From Parvularcula sp. IMCC14364 (GTDB taxonomy: Bacteria > Pseudomonadota > Alphaproteobacteria > Caulobacterales > Parvularculaceae), in contig NZ_CP132334.1 of the NCBI RefSeq assembly GCF_030758415.1, positions 2,244,001 through 2,308,000 of the forward strand: DNA of 64,000 nucleotides, in the 5' to 3' direction. A program made the translations under genes and the position numbers. Each line of letters opens with the position of its first letter. Position 1 is the stretch's first letter. Positions 27,895 through 36,932 of the stretch are shown here, piece by piece. The notes under the pieces were generated by a model, which saw only the letters and a program-made list of their open reading frames with translations, was not told where the DNA came from and did no database searches.

Positions 27895-28803
27895 GTGTTA
27901 AACTTGAAAAAGAAAATTCTGATTACCGGACGCAACGGGCAAGTAGGCTCTAAAGTGGTGCAGCGTGCTGGCGACTTCGGATTCCACGCCTTTGCCCTGA
28001 ACCACACGCAACTTGATATAACTGATGCAGATGCGACCATGTCAGCCATCGGGCAGATCAAACCTGATATTATCATAAATTGTGCGGCATATACTGATGT
28101 AGATAAAGCTGAGAGCGACCAGAATGCTGCATATCAGTTAAATGCCGCAGGACCTGCCAATCTTGCCAAGGCCAGCTCTGACGATTGCGTGCTGCTGCAT
28201 ATCTCTACTGATTACGTATTTGATGGCAACCTGAACCGGCCATACAGGGAAGATGACCTTACAAACCCGCAAACAGTTTACGGCATGAGTAAGCTGCAAG
28301 GAGAACAACAGATTATATCCTTACACCCGAGGTACATTATTCTGCGTACGGCCTGGGTCTACAGCGAAACGCATCGTAACTTCCTGAAGACCATGCTGCG
28401 GGTTGGCCGCGAACAGGGTAAAGTGCAGGTTGTCAAAGACCAGAAAGGCTCCCCCACCCATGCTGCCGATATTGCGGAAGTACTGATAAAAATGGCTGAT
28501 TTGGCCCGTCGTGAGGAAATCAGCCAGGAAATTTCAGGCATTTATCATTATACAGGTGCTGGCCAGACAAGCTGGTATGAATATGCCTGTGCCATTTTTG
28601 ACCAGTTGCAACAGGAAACTGGCGAGAACATTCCTGTCACTTCCATTTCAACTGATGAATATCCGACACCTGCAAAGCGGCCCGCCTGGTCCGTACTCGA
28701 TATGGGTAAACTTTCAGACGACCTTGGCATCAAGCCTGTGCCATGGGAACACCGGGTCAGGGAAACAACCAGAAACATTATCCGTAAGGAGCATACTTCA
28801 TGA
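27895..28803 (+). CDS. rfbD: dTDP-4-dehydrorhamnose reductase
   Basis: NADPH-dependent reductase giving dTDP-L-rhamnose, 302 residues. It has the N-terminal [15 protein letters not shown] Rossmann loop, [36 protein letters not shown] with YxxxK, and RTAWVYSE. The start is a GTG at 27895, directly after rfbB; a TTG three codons later is possible. Its TGA overlaps the rfbA ATG by four bases. Confidence 0.95.
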   Translation: MLNLKKKILITGRNGQVGSKVVQRAGDFGFHAFALNHTQLDITDADATMSAIGQIKPDIIINCAAYTDVDKAESDQNAAYQLNAAGPANLAKASSDDCVLLHISTDYVFDGNLNRPYREDDLTNPQTVYGMSKLQGEQQIISLHPRYIILRTAWVYSETHRNFLKTMLRVGREQGKVQVVKDQKGSPTHAADIAEVLIKMADLARREEISQEISGIYHYTGAGQTSWYEYACAIFDQLQQETGENIPVTSISTDEYPTPAKRPAWSVLDMGKLSDDLGIKPVPWEHRVRETTRNIIRKEHTS

Positions 28804-29663
28804 AAGGGATCATTCTGGCCGGCGGGGCGGGCACACGCCTTCACCCGTTGACACTTGCCATGTCGAAGCAGCTATTGCCTGTCTATGACAAGCCGATGAT
28901 CTATTATCCCCTGTCCACCCTGATGCTGGCCGGAATTCGGGATATATTGATTATTACGACTCCTGAGGAGCAGCCCCGATTTCAGGCTTTGCTTGGTGAT
29001 GGTAGCGCCTGGGGAATAAACCTCTCTTATGTGAAGCAGCCATCACCGGACGGCCTCGCCTGTGCTTTTATTCTTGGTGAAGAGTTCATTGGTAATGACC
29101 CGGCCTGCCTCATACTCGGTGATAACATATTCTACGGATCAGGATTGATGGAAAAGCTGACTTCCGCAGCGGCCCTGACTGAAGGCGCACGGGTGTTTGC
29201 ATATTATGTGCGCGACCCTGAGCGCTATGGCGTTGTCAGTTTCGACGAAAATGACACGGCCACATCAATAGAAGAGAAGCCCAAGAGTCCAAAATCAAAC
29301 TGGGCTGTTACAGGACTTTATTTTTACGATAACAGCGTCGTTGAAAAAGCGAAATCGCTTACACCGTCAGCGCGCGGTGAATATGAAATTACCGACCTCA
29401 ACATGTTGTATCTGCAGGCACAGACACTGACGATTGAACGCCTGAGCCGTGGCTATGCCTGGCTGGACACCGGCACACATGAATCTCTTCTCAATGCTTC
29501 AAACTTTATTGAGACCATAGAGCAACGCCAGGGGTTACGCGTGGCATGTCCTGAAGAGATCGCTTACCACAAAGGCTTCATTGATGCAGGCCAGCTAAGA
29601 GAGCTGGCACAGCCATTGGAAAAATCAAGCTATGGAGAATATCTTCTATCCCTGGTGAGTTGA
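28800..29663 (+). CDS. rfbA: Glucose-1-phosphate thymidylyltransferase
   Basis: Makes dTDP-glucose from dTTP and glucose-1-phosphate, the entry step of the rhamnose pathway, 287 residues. It has the signature [70 protein letters not shown] and [11 protein letters not shown]. It is the last gene of rfbCBDA and converges on ggt across 15 bases. With the GDP-fucose genes it shows that the cell can make two 6-deoxyhexose donors for its surface glycans. Confidence 0.96.
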   Translation: MKGIILAGGAGTRLHPLTLAMSKQLLPVYDKPMIYYPLSTLMLAGIRDILIITTPEEQPRFQALLGDGSAWGINLSYVKQPSPDGLACAFILGEEFIGNDPACLILGDNIFYGSGLMEKLTSAAALTEGARVFAYYVRDPERYGVVSFDENDTATSIEEKPKSPKSNWAVTGLYFYDNSVVEKAKSLTPSARGEYEITDLNMLYLQAQTLTIERLSRGYAWLDTGTHESLLNASNFIETIEQRQGLRVACPEEIAYHKGFIDAGQLRELAQPLEKSSYGEYLLSLVS

Positions 29664-29678
29664 CTGTTCATGGCCAGA

Positions 29679-31442
29679 TTACTGCCCGGTCAGGACGACG
29701 CCTTCACGACGTGAGTCCGCTCCTCCCTCGATGCTGCCATCAGCTTTGAGCACAAACCCGTAAACGCCGCTGTTCAGGTCCTGTTGCTGAACCGCATGGC
29801 CAAAAGCCTCAAGATCAGCCAGACGCGCTTCATCAAGGGTGTTATCTTCCACCAGCACGCCGCCGCGGGGCACCACAATATTCGGCTGATCTATTGCCTC
29901 CTGCAAAGACATTTCCCAATCAATCAGGGCAACAAGTGTTTTGGCCACATAGCCGATTATCGCTGATCCACCCGGCGAGCCAAGCGCAGCATAAACGGAC
30001 CCGTCCTCATTCAGAACGATGACCGGTGACATGGAGGAACGCGGTCGCTTGCCCGCGGCCGCTGCATTGGCAACCTGCCTTCCGTCTCGCTCAGGCAGGA
30101 AGGAAAAATCTGTTAGCTGATTATTCAGTATCATGCCACCTGCCATCAGATGGCTGCCAAACGGAAACTCTACCGACGTTGTCATGGAGACAACCCGACC
30201 ATCGGCATCAATGATCGAGAAATGGCTGGTCGATGGCGGCTCTGGTGAAGCGTCCTTGCCCGGTGTTTCTGCTGAAGTACTCAAATAGGAGACAGGATCA
30301 CCGGCACTTACCTCAATCGAAGAACGGTCTTCCTGGATCAGTGCCGCCCTGTCGCTAATATAATCAGCCCTCAAAAGGCTCCCGACAAGATCGTCGGCAC
30401 TAAAGTCTGCTCCGCCCATGGAGACAGGGTCCGCCAGAAAAATGTTACGATCCGCATAAGCCAGTCGGCTCGCCTCCAAGAGGAGATGCCAGGCCGCAGG
30501 TGATGCGGGTGCTTTAGCTGCAAAGCCTGTCTGCTCAAGGAGCAAGAGGATCTGCAATACGGTGACACCACCGGAGCTGGGCGGTGCCATGGAACAAATT
30601 TTCTTTGTACGGTATGCCGCACATACCGGTGTGCGCTCCAGAGGCTGATAGCTCAGGAAATCATCCAGCGTCATTGTCGCAGCGCCAGCAGCAGCATTGA
30701 CGGCAAGGGCCATCTCTTCGGCAACCTGCCCCGCATAAAAGACAGCGGGACCTTCATCAACAAGATACTGCAATGTGGTGGCATAAGCCGGGTTTTTCAG
30801 CACATGGCCGACAGGCCAAGGCTCACCATCCGCATCCAGAAAATATGCCGCAGCTTTTTCACTCTGCCCAAGTCGGCCACGGGTCGCCATTCTGGAGATA
30901 CTCTGGTGAAGACGCGGCGTAACAGCAAAACCCTCCCGCGCGTGGTCTAGCGCCGGCGCAAGAAGTGTTTCCCATGGCAACGCGCCATGTTTTTCATGTG
31001 CCATTGCCAGCATGGCCACGACGCCCGGCACCCCCACAGAACGGCCCCCGGTGACGGCATCATAAAAACCCATAGGCGTGCCATCTTCATTCAGGAACAT
31101 CTCCGGTGTTGCACTGGCAGGGGCCGTTTCACGCCCATCATAGGACGTCAGTTTCTCCGTAGCCGGATCATAATGCAGCATGAAAGCCCCCCCTGCGAGG
31201 CCAGATGACTGTGGCTCCACCAGACTCAGCACGGCCTGAACAGCAATCGCCGCATCAACTGCGGTCCCCCCTTGCGCGAGAATATCAAGACCAGCCTCAG
31301 CCGCCAGTGGATGCGCCGCAGCAACCGCATATTGCCGGGTGCTTTCAGGTATTTCCGGAACGGTCGCATTTCCCGAGGGCGCTGGCTGTTCGCCGCACGC
31401 GGCCAACAGAAACAGTGAGCCAGTCATCAATTTGCGCAACAT
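29679..31442 (-). CDS. ggt: Gamma-glutamyltransferase lipoprotein
   Basis: Ntn-hydrolase that cleaves or transfers gamma-glutamyl groups, such as from glutathione, outside the cytoplasm; 587 residues. The N-terminus MLRKLMTGSLFLLAACG ends in a lipobox, so it is a lipoprotein. AHPLAAEAGLDILAQGGTAVDAA and GGRSVGVPGVVAML are family blocks. The predicted autocleavage nucleophile is Thr in STSHFSIID (about residue 405), and PPSSGGVTVLQ and GGSAII are also present. The ATG at 31442 has AAGGA five bases upstream; a GTG at 31466 would break the signal peptide pattern. It is divergent from a second self-processing hydrolase gene. Confidence 0.93.
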   Translation of the reverse strand: MLRKLMTGSLFLLAACGEQPAPSGNATVPEIPESTRQYAVAAAHPLAAEAGLDILAQGGTAVDAAIAVQAVLSLVEPQSSGLAGGAFMLHYDPATEKLTSYDGRETAPASATPEMFLNEDGTPMGFYDAVTGGRSVGVPGVVAMLAMAHEKHGALPWETLLAPALDHAREGFAVTPRLHQSISRMATRGRLGQSEKAAAYFLDADGEPWPVGHVLKNPAYATTLQYLVDEGPAVFYAGQVAEEMALAVNAAAGAATMTLDDFLSYQPLERTPVCAAYRTKKICSMAPPSSGGVTVLQILLLLEQTGFAAKAPASPAAWHLLLEASRLAYADRNIFLADPVSMGGADFSADDLVGSLLRADYISDRAALIQEDRSSIEVSAGDPVSYLSTSAETPGKDASPEPPSTSHFSIIDADGRVVSMTTSVEFPFGSHLMAGGMILNNQLTDFSFLPERDGRQVANAAAAGKRPRSSMSPVIVLNEDGSVYAALGSPGGSAIIGYVAKTLVALIDWEMSLQEAIDQPNIVVPRGGVLVEDNTLDEARLADLEAFGHAVQQQDLNSGVYGFVLKADGSIEGGADSRREGVVLTGQ

Positions 31443-31539
31443 GGTGGTCCTTTCCAGCAACGGCACGTATTATCGCGCCTTTGTAACCTCGCCTCGACTC
31501 ATTTCGCAATTGAAGGCGAAAGCAATGACAGGAAAAATC

Positions 31540-32547
31540 ATGACAGCAGCAAAAGCCGCGCCCGGCCCCCGCAACGCCATCACCGATGTTGACGGCATAT
31601 TAGTCGGTGAGGCTGTCGATCCTGATGCCATGACCGGCGTGAGTGTCATCCTGCCTGATCCGCCCTGTGTTTGCGGGGCAGATATTCGCGGTGGTGGGCC
31701 AGGCACCCGCGAAACGGGCACACTTTTACCGGAAACGCTGGTGGACAGAATTGACGCGCTCGTGCTTTCGGGTGGCTCTGTCTATGGCCTGGCGGCAGCT
31801 GACGGCGTCACGGCGGCCATGGGCGCAGACGGGCGGGGCTTTTCTCTCATCCCCCAGGAGGGTGTGCCGGTCTCACCCATTGTACCAGCGGCGATTCTCT
31901 ATGACCTCGCCAATAGCGGCAACAAGGATTGGGGTGACAAGCCTCCCTACACAGCACTCGGCGCCGAGGCATATGCCGCCGCGGGCCCGGAAGTGAAACA
32001 GGGGCGCGCCGGTGCAGGGTTTGGTGCCAGAGCGGGCGCCTATCCGGGTGGCCTCGGCACCGCTTCATATATTACTGAAGATGGATGGCAGATTGGTGCC
32101 ATCGCGGCGGTCAACAGTTTCGGCTCCCCCTATATGCCGGGCAGCGATTGCTTCTGGGCATGGCCTTATGAACTGAATGATGAATTTGGCGGGCGGCGAC
32201 CGGGCAAGGATATGCCGCCAAGTGAAGGCTTTCCGCCGGATACCAAGATCGGAATGCCGATAGCGCGAACCAATACCACCATCGCCGCTGTGGCTGTCAA
32301 TTTGGCGCTTTCCAAACCGCAGGCAAAACGGCTGGCGATCATGGCACAGGATGGTCTTGCCCGTGCCATCCGTCCGGTTCACGCCCCTGCCGATGGGGAC
32401 GTTGTATTCGCCCTCGGCACAGGCCGACTGGACCTGCCGGAGCCCGCGCCGCTCAGCATGACAAGACTCGGTACTCTTGCAGCAGACTGCCTGGCCCGCG
32501 CCATCGCGCGCGGGGTGTATACCGCAGAAGAGGCTGTAAAACCCTGA
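31540..32547 (+). CDS. P1 family self-cleaving peptidase (DmpA/NylC-like)
   Basis: N-terminal-nucleophile hydrolase of the DmpA/P1 peptidase family, which includes aminopeptidases and the 6-aminohexanoate oligomer hydrolase NylC; 335 residues. It has NAITDVDGILVGEA at the N-terminus, ADIRGGGPGTRET, LVLSGGSVYGLAAADGV, and ARTNTTIAAVAVNLALSK. By analogy with NylC the chain should split between Asn245 and Thr246, making Thr246 the catalytic N-terminus. There is no signal peptide. The ATG at 31540 has AGGA six bases before it; the ATG at 31525 is nearly as good. The substrate is unknown. Confidence 0.85.
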   Translation: MTAAKAAPGPRNAITDVDGILVGEAVDPDAMTGVSVILPDPPCVCGADIRGGGPGTRETGTLLPETLVDRIDALVLSGGSVYGLAAADGVTAAMGADGRGFSLIPQEGVPVSPIVPAAILYDLANSGNKDWGDKPPYTALGAEAYAAAGPEVKQGRAGAGFGARAGAYPGGLGTASYITEDGWQIGAIAAVNSFGSPYMPGSDCFWAWPYELNDEFGGRRPGKDMPPSEGFPPDTKIGMPIARTNTTIAAVAVNLALSKPQAKRLAIMAQDGLARAIRPVHAPADGDVVFALGTGRLDLPEPAPLSMTRLGTLAADCLARAIARGVYTAEEAVKP

Positions 32548-32633
32548 AAGAATTCAGCGTGAATTATCCTTGCAATCGCCCCTGCTTTGCGCTTTATACG
32601 GTCACTCGCAACGCAGAATCTGTTGCGTGAAAT

Positions 32634-32710
32634 GCACCGGTAGCTCAGCTGGATAGAGTACTTGACTACGAATCAAGGGGTCGGGAGTTCGAATCTTCCC
32701 CGGTGCGCCA
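32634..32710 (+). tRNA. tRNA-Arg (anticodon ACG)
   Basis: A 77-base cloverleaf with an encoded CCA end. Acceptor GCACCGG pairs with CCGGTGC and the discriminator is G. The anticodon stem CTTGA/TCAAG holds loop CTACGAA, giving anticodon ACG (read as ICG after deamination; Arg CGU/CGC/CGA). The T arm is GGGAG/CTTCC with loop TTCGAAT. It lies between the P1 peptidase and a convergent MarR gene. Confidence 0.97.
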
Positions 32711-32730
32711 TTCTCACAGATGTTTATTGG

Positions 32731-33213
32731 TCATGTGCCCGGGGTTGCTATGCCGCCGACATCAAGGACCGGGGCGGCGTCGAGGTCTTCTGCATCCAGT
32801 AACAGGGCGACGCGTTCCAGAGCCGCGATGAGGAAGGATTGCTCCCAGTCTGCAAGTTTCTGAAAACGTATTTCAAATCGCTCCTGCAGACTGTCTGGTG
32901 TCTCTTCAAGAGTTGCGCGACCAATGCCTGTCAGTTCCACCATAACACGGCGTTTATCCTGCTCATCCTTGCAACGGGTGACAGCGCCCCTCGCTTCCAG
33001 TTTGTCGATCAGCGTCGTGACAGTTGCCTGACTGAGAGAAACTTCCTTTGCGATTCTGCCTGCGGTCTCCTTTCCGGATTTGGACAGGACCTGTAACAGG
33101 ATGAGTTGTGATGGCGTCAAGCCGGACGATTTTGCCAGTGCACGTGAATTGATCTCTGTTGCCCGCAAAATCTGGCGCAGCGCAATCAGGGCGGCATCGG
33201 AGCGTTCAGACAT
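32731..33213 (-). CDS. MarR family transcriptional regulator
   Basis: Winged-helix regulator of 160 residues. It has LTPSQLILLQVLSKSGKETA, the recognition segment GRIAKEVSLSQATVTTLIDK, and the wing LEARGAVTRCKDEQDKRRVM, which carries the family's D(x)RR. It follows the BCCT transporter gene on the same strand after 36 bases, so it may be in that operon and control osmolyte or aromatic-compound genes. No operator could be assigned with confidence near it. Confidence 0.88.
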   Translation of the reverse strand: MSERSDAALIALRQILRATEINSRALAKSSGLTPSQLILLQVLSKSGKETAGRIAKEVSLSQATVTTLIDKLEARGAVTRCKDEQDKRRVMVELTGIGRATLEETPDSLQERFEIRFQKLADWEQSFLIAALERVALLLDAEDLDAAPVLDVGGIATPGT

Positions 33214-33249
33214 GTCGCAATCACCTCGTAATCGTGAGCTGGGCCAGCC

Positions 33250-34851
33250 TCATTTTCGGGACGGCATTTCCGTCATTAAGCCACGATAAAGACTGACGCA
33301 ACAGACCAGTAGAACAAGCGTGAATGGCAAGCCCGCTGCAATCGTGCCAGCCTGGAGCGAGGTCAGTGCCTGAGAGCCTCCGCCCACAAGCAGCACGATG
33401 GCCACCAGCCCCTCCATTGAGGCCCAGAACACGCGTTGAGGCACAGGCGCATGCAGCTTGCCACCGGCTGTAATGCTGTCGATGACAAGTGACCCTGAAT
33501 CCGAGGATGTGACAAAGAAAACAATCAGTAACAGGATCGCAACAAGGGAAGCAATTTCTGAAAAGGGCAGATTTTCCAGCATCTGGAACAAGACCAGAGA
33601 TACTTCACTGATGCCATCAGGCAGCGCACCAACGCCGCTGTCTACCTGCTCAAGCGCGGCGGTGCCAAAGGAGGAAAACCAGATAACAGAGACAACGACC
33701 GGCACAACCATGACGGCCCCTAGAAATTCACGGATTGTCCGGCCGCGCGAAACACGGGCGATAAACATCCCGACAAATGGGGACCATGAAATCCACCAGG
33801 CCCAATAGAAGATGGTCCAGCCATGGAACCACTCTGTATCATCACGACCTATCCAGTTACTGAGCCGCGGCGTGTCCAGGACATAATTCACGGCATTGGT
33901 GCCAAAGCTCTGCAGGATCGCTGCTGTCGGCCCTGCAATAATCACATACAGCAGCAACAGGATCGCAATCACGATGTTGACATTGCTGAGTATTTTGACA
34001 CCGCCATCCAGGCCCCGGATGACAGAGAAAATAGCCAAGCCTGTGATCCCGGCAATAAGCAGTATCTGGGTGCCGATGGAGCCATCTATGCCGAACAGAA
34101 ACTCAAGACCGTTGGCGGCCTGCCGGGCACCAAGACCAAGTGAGGTTGCCAACCCGAACAAGGTTGCAATGACGGCGAGAATGTCGATCAGATGTCCTGG
34201 CCAACCCCAAACACGCTCCCCGAATAACGGGTAAAATGCAGAGCGTATCGTCAGGGGTAATCCCTTGTTGAAGGTAAAAAATGCCAGGGCCAGCCCAATA
34301 ACCGCATAAATTGCCCATGGCGTTATCCCCCAATGAAAAATCGTTGCACTGAAGGCCAGCCGCCGTGCCTCTGGCGTCATCGCCTCGACATCAAGAGGTG
34401 TGCCGAACCAGTCCGTGTAATACGCCATTGGCTCAGCTGCACCATAAAACAACATGCCAATGCCAACGCCAGCAGAGAACAACATCGATAACCATGACTT
34501 GGTACTGAACTCTGGCCTTGCATCGTCCCCACCCAGTCTGATTTTCCCGAACCGGGAGAAGGCGATAAATACACAGAAAAGAAAAACGAGATTGGTCGCG
34601 ATAACAAAGAACCAGTCAAAATAATCCAGTGTCCAACTTCTGGCACCGGTCAAAAACACGCTGGCTGCATCAGGAAAAAGAAGCGCACCGACAACGAAGC
34701 TGAGGATGAGGCCAGCACTGACGAAAAAAACCGGATTGTGCAGATCCAGCCCCAGGAAATCTATATTATCCTGACCCGTTTGATACTCTGTATCATAACA
34801 GGATTCTTCAGGAGCAACATCTTCCGGCAAAATCTCGTTATCGTCACTCAT
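33250..34851 (-). CDS. BCCT family betaine/choline/carnitine transporter
   Basis: Secondary transporter for quaternary-ammonium osmolytes, 533 residues and about 12 membrane segments. Family motifs include FSTKSWLSMLFSAGVGIGML, FHWGITPWAIYAVIG, and FYWAWWISWSPFVGMFIARV followed by SRGRTIREF. VTSSDSGSLVIDSI follows later. An acidic N-terminal tail of about 40 residues may serve osmosensing. The ATG at 34851 overlaps the stop of the TPR-sulfotransferase gene (ATGA); a longer start at 34923 would lie inside that gene. The exact substrate is unknown. Confidence 0.93.
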   Translation of the reverse strand: MSDDNEILPEDVAPEESCYDTEYQTGQDNIDFLGLDLHNPVFFVSAGLILSFVVGALLFPDAASVFLTGARSWTLDYFDWFFVIATNLVFLFCVFIAFSRFGKIRLGGDDARPEFSTKSWLSMLFSAGVGIGMLFYGAAEPMAYYTDWFGTPLDVEAMTPEARRLAFSATIFHWGITPWAIYAVIGLALAFFTFNKGLPLTIRSAFYPLFGERVWGWPGHLIDILAVIATLFGLATSLGLGARQAANGLEFLFGIDGSIGTQILLIAGITGLAIFSVIRGLDGGVKILSNVNIVIAILLLLYVIIAGPTAAILQSFGTNAVNYVLDTPRLSNWIGRDDTEWFHGWTIFYWAWWISWSPFVGMFIARVSRGRTIREFLGAVMVVPVVVSVIWFSSFGTAALEQVDSGVGALPDGISEVSLVLFQMLENLPFSEIASLVAILLLIVFFVTSSDSGSLVIDSITAGGKLHAPVPQRVFWASMEGLVAIVLLVGGGSQALTSLQAGTIAAGLPFTLVLLVCCVSLYRGLMTEMPSRK

Positions 34852-36845
34852 GCTTGATACTCCGTTAGTGCCGGGCCAAGGGCTGTTTTCAAGGGGGATA
34901 AAAATTCTTCGTAATGCTTCCATTGGGCGACGCCAGACTGATAGATTGGCTGGCGTACCTGCTCGGAACTGGCCGTGCGCACAGACCGTTCCGTTTTGTA
35001 AAAATCGACACAGGCCTCTTCGAACGGCAAGCCGCAGAAATCGAGAATGCGCATAACCTGCGCCCTCAGATCGCTCACGACATCTTCATATTGCACACGC
35101 AGGATACGCCCGGGCAGCACGCTGTCCCAATGCTGCATCAAGCTGACATAATCGCGATAATACTGACCAACTTCCCGCAGGCCATAAGTGAATTCCTGTC
35201 CCTCTGCGAACAGTTGCTTGAACCCGCTGAAACAGCAAGCCATTGGTTCGCGGCGTGCATCAATGATTCGGGCGTTTGGCAGGATCAGATGTATAAGTCC
35301 AATATGACGAAAGTTGTTTGGCATCTTATCCGTGAAAAATGGCGCTTGCTGACGGTGTATGCGCGTATTGGCGATGTATTCCTCACCATAGGTCGCAAGC
35401 TGTTCTGGTGTCAGGTCATGCAGAATTGATGGGTATCTGGTTTCTTCAGCACTCGAAATACGCCCACGAAGACGATGAGCCAGTGACAGGATATTGGGCA
35501 ACTCCAACGTACCATCCACCTGACTATGCGTGGCAAGTATCTGTTCGAGCAATGTGGAGCCGGCACGCGGTAACCCGACAATAAAGATCGGATCAGGCGC
35601 AGCGCAACCCTTATTCACGTGCTTGCTGAAGAGGTCAGGCGTGCATATCTCTTTCTGGGCATTGATTTCAGCCGTCATCTTATCCGCATCATACCGGCTC
35701 TGAAGGCGTTTCAACTCATTTCCATGCTGATAAAATTCGAAGGATTTTTCATAATCAGCCCTGTCTTCATAAGCCTTACCCAAAGCAAAATTGAAGTGAA
35801 CGCGCTGCATATGGGTCAGATGAGATCCTGCAACAGCCTTTCTCATCCTGCCGATTTCGTCATCAGTAAATCTATAGGTCTTGAGGTTTGCCAGACTGTA
35901 AAAAGCATCACCATGCTCCGGCATCGCCTCATAGGCTGCACGATAGCTGGCAACAGCTTCTTCATTGCGGCCATACGTTTTCAGAGCGTGACCTTTTGAC
36001 GTTAGTGTCGCTGCATCATTGGGAACTTTTTTCAGGACTTTGTCGAAGTACTGAAAAGCTGTCTCATGATCACCGATCTGCATGGACTCGATGGCCAGAT
36101 GAGATTGAAATAGAGGGTTGTCCGGCTCCCTACCATGAAGGTATTTCGCCTGCTCCAGAGCCGCCTCGAATTTCTGCCGTTTGCGCAGAACCTGGATATA
36201 ATCCAGACGCAACTGCACATTTTCCGGCTCAAACTCAACGGCACTTTCGAGTAGAAACTCGGCATCTTGATAAATTCCGAAACGCGTACCTATTTCTGCC
36301 AGCAGGCGCATGGCTTCTGTATCTCGGGGGTGTTTCTGTAAAAAAATCCGGCACAGATCTTCTGCTTTTTGCAACTTGCCTTCGTGAATGAAATTCGTCA
36401 CCGCAAGCAGTTCTCGTGGCAAGCTGGTCAACCGCCGTAACTGAGCTTCAGCTTGTGAGGCCTGCGCGGCATCCCCCACCTGACGGAACAATTTCGCCTG
36501 CCATTGCCAACTGGCCGTCAGCGCCGGGTTGCTGCGATTGGCCTGCACATAAGCATGCAAAGCCATATCAACTTTGTTCAGCTCCCTGAAAACATGCCCT
36601 TCTTCCTGCCAGGCACGCCCAAAATCAGGTGCAAATTTTTTCAGATTTTCCAGTGTCTTCAGTGCAGGTGCATGGCGTTCAAGATAACGCTCACAAACGG
36701 CCTTCATGTATAAACCGTCAATGCTCTCGGGCTCATCGGACAATATATCGCTTATAACTTCGAGAGCTTTCCCGAAATTGTTTTCATAAATCAGTTTCTG
36801 AGCCTGCTTCAGCTGCCCGCCTGATGTCTCGCCGTTTTCCGTCAC
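34848..36845 (-). CDS. TPR-repeat sulfotransferase
   Basis: A 665-residue fusion of an N-terminal tetratricopeptide solenoid (about residues 10-390) with a C-terminal sulfotransferase domain (about 410-640). The TPR part shows repeats such as AVCERYLERHAPALKTLENL and AFQYFDKVLKKVPNDAATL. The sulfotransferase part has IFIVGLPRAGSTLLEQIL as the phosphosulfate loop and RIIDARREPMACCFSGFKQ as the 3'-phosphate motif. The TPR part probably binds the acceptor, perhaps a protein. The start is a GTG at 36845. It is translationally coupled to the BCCT transporter gene, an unexpected partner. Confidence 0.87.
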   Translation of the reverse strand: MTENGETSGGQLKQAQKLIYENNFGKALEVISDILSDEPESIDGLYMKAVCERYLERHAPALKTLENLKKFAPDFGRAWQEEGHVFRELNKVDMALHAYVQANRSNPALTASWQWQAKLFRQVGDAAQASQAEAQLRRLTSLPRELLAVTNFIHEGKLQKAEDLCRIFLQKHPRDTEAMRLLAEIGTRFGIYQDAEFLLESAVEFEPENVQLRLDYIQVLRKRQKFEAALEQAKYLHGREPDNPLFQSHLAIESMQIGDHETAFQYFDKVLKKVPNDAATLTSKGHALKTYGRNEEAVASYRAAYEAMPEHGDAFYSLANLKTYRFTDDEIGRMRKAVAGSHLTHMQRVHFNFALGKAYEDRADYEKSFEFYQHGNELKRLQSRYDADKMTAEINAQKEICTPDLFSKHVNKGCAAPDPIFIVGLPRAGSTLLEQILATHSQVDGTLELPNILSLAHRLRGRISSAEETRYPSILHDLTPEQLATYGEEYIANTRIHRQQAPFFTDKMPNNFRHIGLIHLILPNARIIDARREPMACCFSGFKQLFAEGQEFTYGLREVGQYYRDYVSLMQHWDSVLPGRILRVQYEDVVSDLRAQVMRILDFCGLPFEEACVDFYKTERSVRTASSEQVRQPIYQSGVAQWKHYEEFLSPLKTALGPALTEYQA

Positions 36846-36868
36846 CGCTCACCGTTTTCTGAAAACTC

Positions 36869-36900
36869 AAAAAGGAAGGCCATCAAATGATGCGCCTTCC
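36869..36900 (-). terminator. Terminator after TonB receptor gene
   Basis: On the minus strand GGAAGGC-G-CATC pairs with GATG-GCCTTCC around an ATTT loop (36874-36900), with one bulged base, followed by TTTTT (36869-36873). This is a classical intrinsic terminator between the TonB receptor and the TPR-sulfotransferase genes. Confidence 0.85.
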
Positions 36901-36932
36901 CCTTACTCATTCACGTCAGCCAGACTTGAAGT

